NCBI GenBank assembly: GCA_018666235.1
Contig: JABJAB010000082.1
Coordinates: 1-64,000 of the forward strand
Length of the DNA stretch: 64,000 nucleotides
DNA from: Ilumatobacter sp.
GTDB taxonomy: Bacteria > Actinomycetota > Acidimicrobiia > Acidimicrobiales > Ilumatobacteraceae
Direction: 5' to 3'
Positions 36,279 to 45,142 of this stretch are shown one piece after another (position 1 is the first letter of the stretch; the number at the start of each line of letters is the position of its first letter). The position numbers were made by a program, and so were the translations under genes. The notes under the pieces were generated by a model. That model ran no database searches, was not told where the DNA came from, and saw nothing but the letters and a program-made list of their open reading frames with translations.

Positions 36279-36382
36279 GACGTCAGTGGGCGTGGCCACG
36301 GCGACGATGCGCCCGGTCGGACGGCGTTGCGGGGCCCTGCACCGGTGACTGCGGCGGCCTCCGCCAGATCAGTTCGGGCTGT

Positions 36383-36838
36383 TTACAGGCCCGCTTTTTG
36401 GATGGACCCGTTGCTGGTCCAGTAGGCGTTGAGCGCCCCCTGGATGCGGAAGTACCAAATGAAGTTGCCGATAATTGGAAGCAGGAACCACAGGCCCCAG
36501 ATGGTGGTGATCGGCGGCTCCTTGCCCGCAGTCCGATAGAGCTGCTCAACTTCTCCGGCCATGAGGAACATGGTGACCGGCGAAATCAACAGCGTGATGA
36601 ACAGGTAGGCGACGCCGCCGAGTCCCTGCCCGGTGCGCTGCTTCAGTTCTTCGCCGTTCTGGTACGACCACACGATCGTCCAAATGCCAAACGTGACGAT
36701 CGTGAGCAAGATGACCAGGCCTGACGACCGAGGCTTGCCGAGCGGCCCATTGGCCATCCCGCCCGCAGGCTGCATTGATGCAGCCCTGTCGGGTGGAGGC
36801 GGGGTGGTGCCGGACGGAGGGGGCGGAAGATCGGCCAT
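36383..36838 (-). CDS. DUF4234 membrane protein
   Basis: A 151-residue protein with a Pro-rich cytoplasmic N-terminus (MADLPPPPSGTTPPPP), then helices VILLTIVTFGIWTIVWSY and LGGVAYLFITLLISPVTMFLM and a third near GLWFLLPIIGNFIWYFRIQ. The TFGIWTIVWSY motif is characteristic of DUF4234 family proteins, of unknown function. Start ATG 36838 is chosen over 36880. It stands alone between the molybdopterin gene and the NAT gene. Confidence 0.75.
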   Translation of the reverse strand: MADLPPPPSGTTPPPPDRAASMQPAGGMANGPLGKPRSSGLVILLTIVTFGIWTIVWSYQNGEELKQRTGQGLGGVAYLFITLLISPVTMFLMAGEVEQLYRTAGKEPPITTIWGLWFLLPIIGNFIWYFRIQGALNAYWTSNGSIQKAGL

Positions 36839-36938
36839 GGCGTCACCGTAGCTGCCGAGCTGGGATGCGCTGGGGAACACGAAAGGTGCGCCAGAACCAG
36901 TTCAGATCTTGACGAGGAGAACGATGTCCGCCGCCGCG

Positions 36939-37769
36939 TCAAGGCTGTGCTGATCTGGCTTGCCGGCTGAGGGCTGCTTCGGCTGAGGCGTCGAGGCGAA
37001 TGCCGAACCAGTCGTACAGCGTGGTGGACCACTCGTCGATGGTGATCGGCTGCTCGGTGGTCTTCCCGTCTCGGATGATCTTGAGCCGATCGGAGGTGAG
37101 CGTCACACGATCCGGACCGCGGTCGAGGAGCCGAGTGGCGAACGGCCGCTTGTGCCAGTTCTTGTCGGGGTCGATCTGCATCGATGCCGACACGGCGGCA
37201 AAATCCTTGAGGGAGTGCGCGACGCGTTTGAACCGATAGTGCGCCACCGGCACGGCATCGGCGCCGCTTTCGTCCAGCCGCGCCAGCGTGGTGCCCTCCG
37301 GGCTGGCGATGAACTCGTATGCGGCGTTCCCGCCGTCCTGGCGTCCGCTGCGGTTCAGTGCCAAGGGGCGAGTGAATGACTCACCAAACCCGACGTCGAC
37401 GAGATAGGGCTGGTCAACCTGTACCTCGAGCGCCACGTGATCGATCACACGACTTGGTCCGCTGAGGAGGACTGCGGCGCCCAAGAGCGTGACCCGAAAC
37501 CCCAGCGCTTCGAGCAGCGCAGCGAATGCGCCGTTCACTTCGAAGCACCACCCGCCCCGTCCGCCTTCGACGATCTTGTCGACAGATGTGGTGGCGTCGA
37601 GGGCGACACCATCACCGAGGGCAATGTCGAGGTTCTCGAACGGCACAGCAGTCATGTGCAGCTGCTGCAACTCAGTCAACGTCGCCAGGTCGAGCCTCGG
37701 CACGCCTCCGTAGCCGAGCCATTCCAGATAGCCAGGGACGTCGATCGGTGAGTCGAGTGTGATCGTCAT
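36939..37769 (-). CDS. Arylamine N-acetyltransferase
   Basis: A 276-residue NAT enzyme that transfers acetyl from acetyl-CoA to an arylamine or arylhydrazine. The catalytic triad is visible: Cys in RGGWCFEVNGAFAALLE, His in VIDHVALEV and Asp in YLVDVGFGE. The N-terminal helical bundle begins PGYLEWLGYGG. Actinobacterial relatives act in sterol or xenobiotic metabolism. Start ATG 37769 fits the family; the longer open frame to 37898 lies inside the divergent gene. It diverges from the LLM-class gene 25 bases away. Confidence 0.92.
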   Translation of the reverse strand: MTITLDSPIDVPGYLEWLGYGGVPRLDLATLTELQQLHMTAVPFENLDIALGDGVALDATTSVDKIVEGGRGGWCFEVNGAFAALLEALGFRVTLLGAAVLLSGPSRVIDHVALEVQVDQPYLVDVGFGESFTRPLALNRSGRQDGGNAAYEFIASPEGTTLARLDESGADAVPVAHYRFKRVAHSLKDFAAVSASMQIDPDKNWHKRPFATRLLDRGPDRVTLTSDRLKIIRDGKTTEQPITIDEWSTTLYDWFGIRLDASAEAALSRQARSAQP

Positions 37770-37794
37770 CACCGTGCAACCTACTGTCGGGGCG

Positions 37795-38586
37795 ATGGAC
37801 ACAGATTTCGTCCTCAACCCCTTCGGGGCCGAGCTCAGCGATCTCGTCGCGATCGCGCGAGCCGCGGACGCAACGGGTGTCGGCGCGGTGTGGGTCAATG
37901 ATCACTTCAGTGGCGAGATGGTCGGGGCCCCGTGGTCGCGCGACCCCTTCGTATGTCTCGGTGCCATTGGTGTGGTGACCGAGCGTGTCGACATCGGCGT
38001 CCTTGTCGCCAACGTCACCAATCGGCATCCGGCGCAACTCGCGAGCGCCATCAACTCCGTGCAGTCGCTGGCGCCCGGCCGAGTTCGGCTCGGCATCGGA
38101 TCGGGTGCAGCACCGGGATCGAGGTTCGCCTCCGAACACGACATGCTCGAAAAACCACTGCAATCAACCGACGAGCGAGTGCGGCTGCTGCGCGAGTCCA
38201 TCGGCTCCCTCAACGACATCTGGGCAAACGTGCCCTCCAACCCGTCGACATCGGTGGGTTTCACTGGCCTGTCGGCTGTCGTGGACGGGTCGGTCATGCC
38301 GCGGCTCACCGTGGGTGCATCAGCCTGGTCCACGATCGAGGTGGCGATCGACCTGGCCGACGGCGTCAACATCAGGCGGACCAGCAGGCTGCACGAACAA
38401 CTCGAGCGGTTGCATGCAGCGGAGTTGCCGGCCGGATTCGAGGTCAGTGTGCTCGACATGCGCGCGCCCGGCGCTCCGCTGGGGGTCGTGCCCGACGACC
38501 TCGTGGATGCCGGTGTCGACCGATACATCGTCACCGTGTCGCCGGCCGACGATCTCGAAGCCGTCGTGGCGATGGCACGCCGCTGA
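37795..38586 (+). CDS. LLM-class flavin-dependent oxidoreductase
   Basis: A 263-residue TIM-barrel protein of the luciferase-like monooxygenase class, related to F420- or FMN-dependent enzymes. Typical features are DLVAIARAADATGVGAVWVNDHF, RDPFVCLGAIGVVTERVDIGV and GRVRLGIGSG. It uses a reduced flavin, or F420, to reduce or oxygenate a substrate. The middle insertion is short, so the substrate is unclear. Start ATG 37795 rather than 37759, which would overlap the NAT gene. Confidence 0.88.
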   Translation: MDTDFVLNPFGAELSDLVAIARAADATGVGAVWVNDHFSGEMVGAPWSRDPFVCLGAIGVVTERVDIGVLVANVTNRHPAQLASAINSVQSLAPGRVRLGIGSGAAPGSRFASEHDMLEKPLQSTDERVRLLRESIGSLNDIWANVPSNPSTSVGFTGLSAVVDGSVMPRLTVGASAWSTIEVAIDLADGVNIRRTSRLHEQLERLHAAELPAGFEVSVLDMRAPGAPLGVVPDDLVDAGVDRYIVTVSPADDLEAVVAMARR

Positions 38587-38703
38587 CACTCCAAGAGCAC
38601 AGCTCACTCGGTGTGGGCGTCTCGTCAGGGTTGGAGCGGTGTCTGATTTCAGCACTCCGTCTGGCTCATCGCTCGGCAGGGAGGGCTGTTCTACGATGCA
38701 CGA

Positions 38704-39219
38704 ATGTTCGACACGCTCTTCGACCTCCCCGCGCACCCGCTGCTCGTTCATGCGCCGATCGTGCTGCTCCCGATCGCGGCGATTCTGATGGTCGCACTCG
38801 TGGCGAAGCCGACGTGGCGTTCGGCAGCAGGCTGGTGGCCACTCGCCCTCGTCGGCGTCACGGTCGTGTTGCTGTTCGGCGCCAAGGAGTCGGGTGAAGC
38901 ACTCATCGAGGCGTACGACCGAGCCAACGGTGAGGGTGCAGTCGACATCGAGCTGCATGAGAGCCTTGCCGAGACGACCTTCGTGATGACCTTGGTCTGG
39001 TTTTTCCTCCTTGCGGGGCTCACCGCGGTCGAGCGTGTGGAAGGTCTGCGCACCGGAGCTGTGGCATCCATTGCCACGAACACACGGGCCCGGCAGGTGC
39101 TCGGGGGGCTGGTCGCGGTGATGGGCGTGCTCGCAACGGTCTGGATGATTCGAACCGGCCACGAGGGCGCCAAGTCGGTCTGGGGGCCGCGAGTCGACAT
39201 CCTCTTCCCCGAGGGCTGA
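38704..39219 (+). CDS. DUF2231 membrane protein
   Basis: A 171-residue protein with four predicted helices (residues about 8-32, 45-62, 95-113, 130-150), beginning with LPAHPLLVHAPIVLLPIAA, the DUF2231 signature with its His residues. Function is unknown; family members are inner-membrane proteins sometimes beside heme or copper genes. It is separated from the LLM gene by 117 bases holding no gene and from the convergent L,D-transpeptidase by 45. Confidence 0.8.
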   Translation: MFDTLFDLPAHPLLVHAPIVLLPIAAILMVALVAKPTWRSAAGWWPLALVGVTVVLLFGAKESGEALIEAYDRANGEGAVDIELHESLAETTFVMTLVWFFLLAGLTAVERVEGLRTGAVASIATNTRARQVLGGLVAVMGVLATVWMIRTGHEGAKSVWGPRVDILFPEG

Positions 39220-39264
39220 GCCTGCAGACTCCGACAGGCAGAGCGCAGGTCGCCGATTCGGTGC

Positions 39265-40353
39265 TCAGGTCACGATGACGGGAGTGCCGAGTGTGGCGAA
39301 CTCCCACATGAATGCTGCGTCGAGATTGTGCTGTCGCTGGCAACCGCCGGACAGCCGTGTGCCGAGTTCGTCGCTGCCCTGATAGGGCGAGTTGTCTTCG
39401 ACGTGGAGCGGGATCGCATGAAAGCCGATCGCGCCGCGCTCGGTCTTGAGCCAGCGAATCATCTGCGGAAGCCAGGCTTTGCCGTTCCAGGCAGTCGACA
39501 TGTCTGAACGGCTGTAGACCTCGTGGCTGCCAGGGAGCTCGTTGCTATAGGTCGAACCCGAAACCAACCATGACCGAATGATCACACCGTCATCGCGGAC
39601 TGCCCAGACGCGTTGGCCAGCACGGTCGTAGACCACGCGTCGACCTGACCCTGAGTTATCGGGCAGTGGCGGAGCGTCGTCGCCGGCCGATGCAACAGGT
39701 GAGAGCTCAACGCCCCAGAGGTCTTTGGCACCCGAGGCAGGCGGGGGAGTCCGGGTGACGAGCGATTCTTCGTCGGGCCAGATTGCGAGTGCGAGGGCGG
39801 TCTCACGACCGACGACGCCGTCAACGAAGAGATCCTGTGTCGTCTGAAAATCCATCGCGGCGCGCAAGGTTGCGTCTTCGAAGTTGCCATCGATCGTTCC
39901 GTTGAAGTGGCCTTCGACGCGCAAGGCATCCTGGAGGCACTCGACGCCTTCACCGGCCGCGCCGAGACGCAACGACAGTGCCCCGATGGTGCAGCCGCCG
40001 TCGGCTCGTTCGGGTTCTCCGTTGACGTCGATGCTCTCTTCGACGGTACCGGTCGACTCAACCTCGACTGCTGCGGTGGTGCTTGGCGCTGGGGCCGACT
40101 CGATGGCATTGGTGGCGAGTGCAGTGGTGCTTGGGCCGCTGCCTGCGACCAGTGCTCCAACGGTGGCTGCGCCGAGCACGGCGACGCTCGCGACACCGAG
40201 TGCGAATTCACGTCGGCGCTGGGCGACGGGCTTGGACTTCCACGCGGGCTCGTCGGGCCGCAATGGCATATCGAATCCGGTCTCCTCCACGACTGCAGAT
40301 GATAGCGAACGACGCGGCGCGCGATCGACGTCTTCACCGGATGTTTCGTACAT
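39265..40353 (-). CDS. L,D-transpeptidase with peptidoglycan-binding domain
   Basis: A 362-residue cell-wall enzyme. One transmembrane helix (about residues 50-70) anchors it after a cytoplasmic N-terminus. Residues about 120-200 form a peptidoglycan-binding type 1 domain (LGAAGEGVECLQDALRVEGHFNG). The C-terminal YkuD domain has GFHAIPLH and the active-site Cys in LSGGCQR. It makes 3-3 crosslinks in peptidoglycan or attaches proteins to it. It is divergent from the formate dehydrogenase operon, with 141 bases between the starts. ATG 40353 is the first ATG in frame. Confidence 0.9.
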   Translation of the reverse strand: MYETSGEDVDRAPRRSLSSAVVEETGFDMPLRPDEPAWKSKPVAQRRREFALGVASVAVLGAATVGALVAGSGPSTTALATNAIESAPAPSTTAAVEVESTGTVEESIDVNGEPERADGGCTIGALSLRLGAAGEGVECLQDALRVEGHFNGTIDGNFEDATLRAAMDFQTTQDLFVDGVVGRETALALAIWPDEESLVTRTPPPASGAKDLWGVELSPVASAGDDAPPLPDNSGSGRRVVYDRAGQRVWAVRDDGVIIRSWLVSGSTYSNELPGSHEVYSRSDMSTAWNGKAWLPQMIRWLKTERGAIGFHAIPLHVEDNSPYQGSDELGTRLSGGCQRQHNLDAAFMWEFATLGTPVIVT

Positions 40354-40494
40354 TTCCTCCCGTCGCAGCGGTACTTGGAGCGTGGTCGTCTGCCGGTTCC
40401 TCGTCGTGTCGGCGTTCTGCGATGTGGACCGGTTTCACGATGCAGGACAAAATCGGGCTGGAACGGTGGAATGAACCCATCGCGGCGACCTAAC

Positions 40495-42504
40495 ATGCGG
40501 CGCGTGAAGCTTCGTCGGGGACAGCAGCAGATGACAGCAGACCCCAAGGACGGCCTCGGGCTCCCTCGTTTGACCACGCCGTACGTGCGTGACGGTGGTG
40601 AACTGCGGCCAGCAAGCTGGGACGAAGCACTCGATCGAGCAGCTGCTGGTTTCGGCCGGGCACGCGATGCGATCGAGCATGGCAATCTCAACGCATTCGG
40701 CATGTTTTCGTGCTCAAAGGCCACCAACGAAGTCAACTATCTCGCCCAGAAGTGGACGCGGGTGGTGATGGGGTCGAACAACATTGACTCCTGCAACCGG
40801 ACTTGACACGCTCCCTCGGTCGTCGGTCTGGCGACAGTATTCGGGGCCGGAGGCGGCACCGTCTCGTACAAGGAGATTGAAGAAGTCGACGTCGTACTGC
40901 TCTGGGGGAGCAACGCCCGAGAAGCGCACCCAATCTTCTTCCATCACCTGATGCAGGGGCTCCGCAACGGCGCAGCGATGTACGCCGTTGATCCGCGACG
41001 CACCTCGTCGTCGAAATTTGCCGATGTCTGGCTTGGACTCGACGTCGGTACCGACATCGCCATGGCCAATGCGGTGGCCCGGGAGATCATCCACGCCGGG
41101 CTCGTCAATCAAGCTTTCATCGACCATTCGACTGAGGGCTTTGAGGCCTATCGCGACGCTGTCGAGCCGTACACGCTTGAGGTCGCTGCCGAGATCACCG
41201 GTGTCCCCGCCGAGGCAATCAAGGAGATGGCGCACGCCTACGCCACGGCCGACAAGGCGCAGATCCTGTGGACCCTCGGGATCACCGAGCATCACAATGC
41301 GGTTGACAATGTGCTCTCGCTCTGCAACCTTGCGCTGCTGACCGGCCACGTCGGGACCTGGGGGAGCGGGCTCGTTCCGCTGCGCGGCCAGAACAACGTG
41401 CAGGGCGGCGGCGATATGGGCTCGTTGCCCAACAAGTTTCCCGGGTTCCAGGACATCACGAACGACGAACACCGGGCGAAGTTCGAGGCCGTCTATGACG
41501 CCGAGTTGAACCCCGAGGACGGCATCCACCTCACCCTCATGTTCGAAGCAATGGGCCGCGGTGACCTCACCGCGGCATTCGTCATCGGTGAGAACCCGGC
41601 TGATTCTGAGGCAGACGTCGACCACGCCCGCAGGCTGCTGGCTGGTCTTGATTGTCTTGTCGTTCAGGACATTTTCATGACGCGCACTGCCGAGCTGGCC
41701 GATGTCGTGTTTCCCGCGTCGGTGGCCTGGGCAGAGTCGGACGGCACCGTCACGTCCAGTGAACGTCGGGTGCAGCGGACCCGACCGGCCGTCACTCCGC
41801 CCGGCGAGGCCCGCCATGACATCGACATCCTGGGCGCACTCGCCGAGCGGATGGGTGTCGACCTGACCGAGCACGGCTGTGCTCTCGAGCCCGAGGCACT
41901 GTGGGACGAGTTGCGCTCGCTGTCGCCGATGCACACCGGCATGTCGTATGAGCGCCTCGAGGATGAAGGTGGCCTGCAGTGGCCGTGCCCGAGCCTCGAT
42001 CATCCGGGTAGTCCATTCCTGCACGGCTGGCTCTGGGAGGCCGATCTCGGTGGTCGTGGTCCCGCGCCGTTCTCGATCGTCGAGCACGAGGGTCCCAACG
42101 AGCAGCTCACCACCGAGTTCCCGCTTCGACTCACCACAGGTCGGTCACTGGACTCGTACAACACCGGTGTGCAGAGCAACGGCTTCGATTCGCCCATTCG
42201 CTATGGCGATGAGCTCGACATCAATCCGTCCGACGGCCGATCGCTCGGCATCGTCGATGGCGAACGGGTGCAGGTCAGTTCGCCGCGTGGCACCGTCGAG
42301 ATGTCCGTGCGGTTCCAGCCAGACATCCCGGAGGGGTTGACCTTCACCACGTACCACTTCCCTGCGCTGGTCGACATCAACAAGCTGACCAACGACGCCT
42401 GGGACAAGCGGTCCGGCACGTCAGAGTTCAAAGCCGCATCGATTCGCATCGACAAGCTCCGTTTGGACTCGCAGGTCGTCTCGCCTGCCGAGTTGCCGGG
42501 CTAG
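40495..42504 (+). CDS. fdhA: Formate dehydrogenase alpha subunit, catalytic half, UGA = Sec104
   Basis: Two same-frame segments, 40495-40803 and 40807-42504, are separated only by TGA at 40804-40806. With selenocysteine there the product is 669 residues with Sec104-His-Ala-Pro-Ser-Val-Val-Gly-Leu, the formate dehydrogenase active site in which Sec binds Mo and the adjacent His takes part in proton transfer. Later motifs agree: NNVQGGGDMGSLP, VIGENPADSE, RLTTGRSLDSYNTG, and the C-terminal molybdopterin domain. The [4Fe-4S] domain that normally precedes this part is absent and is encoded separately at 44278-45120. Start ATG 40495 or 40531. A SECIS hairpin follows the UGA. It oxidises formate to CO2 using NAD with the next two genes. 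Confidence 0.92.
40819..40835 (+). promoter_or_regulatory. Bacterial SECIS hairpin in fdhA
   Basis: GUCGUC (40819-40824) pairs with GGCGAC (40830-40835), including one U-G pair, closing the loop GGUCU (40825-40829). The loop starts 18 nt after the UGA. GGUCU is, from memory, the same loop as in the E. coli fdhF SECIS, where the GU of the loop is read by SelB. Confidence 0.85.
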
Positions 42505-42517
42505 GGGCGACACGCAC

Positions 42518-44281
42518 ATGGCCGATCTGCATCTCACGGTCGATACCTCGACCGACGCCGAACGGGCGGCCGTCGACGCGGCGCTCGGCACGGACGCACG
42601 GGCCGTCATTCATGAAACCGAACGCCTCGTGCGCGGTGGCATGGCGCGTAAAAACAATCGGCGTCACCTGCTGCTGCCAGGACTCCATGCGCTCCAGGCG
42701 GAGATCGGGTGGATCAGTCCAGGTGGGTTGAATTATCTGTGCGATGTGCTGCAGGTCCCGCCGGCTGAGGCCTACGGCGTCGCCACCTTCTACGAGCTCT
42801 TCCGCACTGACGACCCGGGACACGCCGAGTCGACCGTGCACGTGTGCATGGATACGTCGTGCCACATCGCTGATGCCGAGGGTTTCGCGCAACGTCTCGA
42901 AGCCGAGGGGAAACGCGTGCACCGCGGCCCGTGCCTCGGGCAGTGCGAGCGAGCGCCAGCGCAGTTCGTCCAGGGCCGCGGAGTTCCCGATTCCGTGCCG
43001 GCAGATGCCGACCAGATCGCTGCGCCCGGGTCGTTTCTTCCACCACAGTTCGGCACCGAAGGACTCCGCTTACTCGCACGTGTCGGCGTCGTCGACCCGA
43101 CATCGCTGGCCGCCTACCGAGAGCACGGGGGATACGAGGCGCTGGCCAAGGCCATTGAACTCGGTGGCCAAGCGGTCATCGACGAAGTGCGCGCTGCTGG
43201 CTTGACCGGACGTGGCGGCGCAGCCTTCCCCACCGCCATCAAGTGGCAAGGGGTGGCTGATGAGTCGGGTCGCCCGAAGCACGTCATCGCCAATGCTGAC
43301 GAGTCCGAGCCGGGCACGTTCAAGGATCGGCATCTGATGGAGCACGATCCGTTCGCGCTCATCGAGGGGTTGACCATCGCCGGTCTCGCCGTCGACGCGG
43401 AGCACGGCTGGATCTACATCCGCGGTGAGTACCCGTTGTCCACCAACCGCCTCAGCAACGCGATCGACCAGGCTCGAACCGCCGGGCTGCTGGGTGATGA
43501 CGTCATGGGATCAGGCAAACGGTTCGATATCGAGTTGCGCCGCGGCGCAGGTGCCTACATCTGCGGTGAAGAGACCGCGCTGATGGAGTCCATCGAAGGG
43601 TTCCGCGGTGAGCCTCGCAACAAGCCGCCGTTTCCCACGACACACGGCCTTTTCGGTGAACCGACCGCGGTCAACAATCCCGAGACGCTGCTGAACGCGG
43701 CGTACATCGTGCTGCACGGTGCAGTTGCCTACCGATCGGTCGGCACCGAGAAGTCGCCGGGAACTCGACTCTTCTGCGTGTCCGGTCACGTCGCGATTCC
43801 AGGCGTCTACGAAGTCGCGATGGGGACCACGCTTGGGGACGTCATCGACCTTGCCGGTGGCGCCACGGGCACCACGCGGGCGATCCTGATGGGCGGAGCT
43901 GCCGGCAGTTTCATCGCCGCTGACCAACTCGATCTGCCGCTGACGCAAGAGGACACGCGCGAGGCCGGCACCACGCTCGGCTCTGGCGTCATCACGCTGT
44001 TCGATGACTCGGTCGGCTTCCAGGCGCTCCTGACGCGAATCACCGAGTTCTTCAAGGGCGAGTCGTGCGGCCAATGCGTCCCGTGTCGCGTCGGCACGAC
44101 TCGCCAGCACGAGGTGATCGTGGAACTGGGTCGAACCGGGACGCTGCCCGTGGCGCGCGCCACACTGATCGACGACATGGCGTTGGCAATGGCCGATGCG
44201 TCGATCTGCGGCCTCGGCCATACCGCTGCCGGTGCTGTGCAGTCAGCCATCCGCCTCGGCTTGATCGGAGCCTCGTCATGA
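42518..44281 (+). CDS. Fused NuoE-NuoF-like formate dehydrogenase subunit (FdsG-FdsB type)
   Basis: A 587-residue fusion of the two NADH-side subunits of soluble NAD-dependent formate dehydrogenases. Residues about 35-180 are a NuoE/FdsG-like [2Fe-2S] domain with CMDTSC and CLGQC. Residues about 200-580 are NuoF/FdsB-like: the FMN motif LTGRGGAAFP, NADH-binding ADESEPGTFKDR, and a [4Fe-4S] cluster from Cys517, Cys520, Cys523 and Cys564 (SCGQCVPCR...ICGLGH). It passes electrons from formate to NAD. It starts 13 bases after fdhA, and its stop overlaps the next gene by 4 bases. Confidence 0.92.
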   Translation: MADLHLTVDTSTDAERAAVDAALGTDARAVIHETERLVRGGMARKNNRRHLLLPGLHALQAEIGWISPGGLNYLCDVLQVPPAEAYGVATFYELFRTDDPGHAESTVHVCMDTSCHIADAEGFAQRLEAEGKRVHRGPCLGQCERAPAQFVQGRGVPDSVPADADQIAAPGSFLPPQFGTEGLRLLARVGVVDPTSLAAYREHGGYEALAKAIELGGQAVIDEVRAAGLTGRGGAAFPTAIKWQGVADESGRPKHVIANADESEPGTFKDRHLMEHDPFALIEGLTIAGLAVDAEHGWIYIRGEYPLSTNRLSNAIDQARTAGLLGDDVMGSGKRFDIELRRGAGAYICGEETALMESIEGFRGEPRNKPPFPTTHGLFGEPTAVNNPETLLNAAYIVLHGAVAYRSVGTEKSPGTRLFCVSGHVAIPGVYEVAMGTTLGDVIDLAGGATGTTRAILMGGAAGSFIAADQLDLPLTQEDTREAGTTLGSGVITLFDDSVGFQALLTRITEFFKGESCGQCVPCRVGTTRQHEVIVELGRTGTLPVARATLIDDMALAMADASICGLGHTAAGAVQSAIRLGLIGASS

Positions 44282-45120
44282 ACCCAACCGTTGAGACGGT
44301 CACCCAGGTCAGGGTTCGGATCGACGGCGCCGTCGTCGCGGTCGACGAGGGCGCGACGATTCTCGACGCGTGTACGCAACACGGCATCGACACGCCGACG
44401 ATCTGTTACGCCGAGAACCTCACGCCGGTCAACGCATGCCGCGTCTGTGTTGTCGAAGTCGAAGGCAATCGCACGCTCGTCCCGTCGTGCTCTCGCCCGG
44501 CAGAAGACGGCATGGAAATCCAGACTGACTCGGACCGTGTTCGACACAGCCGCAGAATGGTGCTCGAGTTTCTCGGCACGGCAAACGACCTCAGCGAGGC
44601 TCCGGAGATCAACGAATGGTCGTCACAGTACGGCGTCGACACGACCCGATATGCCGAGGGCGCCGAGCGATTCGACCAGCCGGTCAAGATCCAAGACAAC
44701 CTCTACATCCGCGACTACGACAAGTGCGTCCTCTGCTACAAGTGCGTTGACGCATGCGGCGAGGAAGCACAATTCACCTTCGCCATTGCGATGTCGGGTC
44801 GCGGTTTCGACAATCGCATCTCGACCGAATTCGATGTCACGCTGCCCGACTCCGCGTGCGTCTACTGCGGTAACTGCATCGGCGTGTGTCCCACCAACGC
44901 CCTCCAGTTCAAGACCGAGTTCGACCTCCGCGCAGCGGACAACTGGCGCGAAGACGATCAGTCGGTGACGCGCACGGTGTGTTCGTACTGCGGCGTCGGC
45001 TGCAACCTCGAATTGCACGTGCAGGACAACGAGATCGTCAAGGTCACCAGCCCTGCAGACCACGAAGTGACCCACGGCCACCTGTGTATCAAGGGTCGAT
45101 TCGGCTGGAAGTACGTCTGA
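44278..45120 (+). CDS. Formate dehydrogenase alpha subunit, N-terminal Fe-S half
   Basis: A 280-residue protein equal to the N-terminal part of NAD-dependent formate dehydrogenase alpha subunits. It has a NuoG-like [2Fe-2S] domain (residues about 5-90, with ACTQHG...CYAENL...CRVCVVEV...SC), a two-cluster ferredoxin domain (CVLCYKCVDAC and CVYCGNCIGVC), and at the C-terminus the molybdopterin-oxidoreductase Fe4S4 domain CSYCGVGC...CIKGRFGWKYV. The polypeptide stops exactly where the catalytic half, encoded 3.7 kb earlier, would start. It must join that subunit in the complex to feed electrons to Mo-Sec. It overlaps the NuoE-F gene by ATGA. Confidence 0.92.
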   Translation: MNPTVETVTQVRVRIDGAVVAVDEGATILDACTQHGIDTPTICYAENLTPVNACRVCVVEVEGNRTLVPSCSRPAEDGMEIQTDSDRVRHSRRMVLEFLGTANDLSEAPEINEWSSQYGVDTTRYAEGAERFDQPVKIQDNLYIRDYDKCVLCYKCVDACGEEAQFTFAIAMSGRGFDNRISTEFDVTLPDSACVYCGNCIGVCPTNALQFKTEFDLRAADNWREDDQSVTRTVCSYCGVGCNLELHVQDNEIVKVTSPADHEVTHGHLCIKGRFGWKYV

Positions 45121-45142
45121 CCACGTCGTTGCCTCCGAGGGT

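Noticed and set aside
40375..40806. A stand-alone 143-residue protein or a pseudogene of formate dehydrogenase
   Set aside because: The frame after TGA remains open for 1.7 kb with every catalytic motif intact, and a SECIS follows. Selenocysteine is a simpler explanation than decay.
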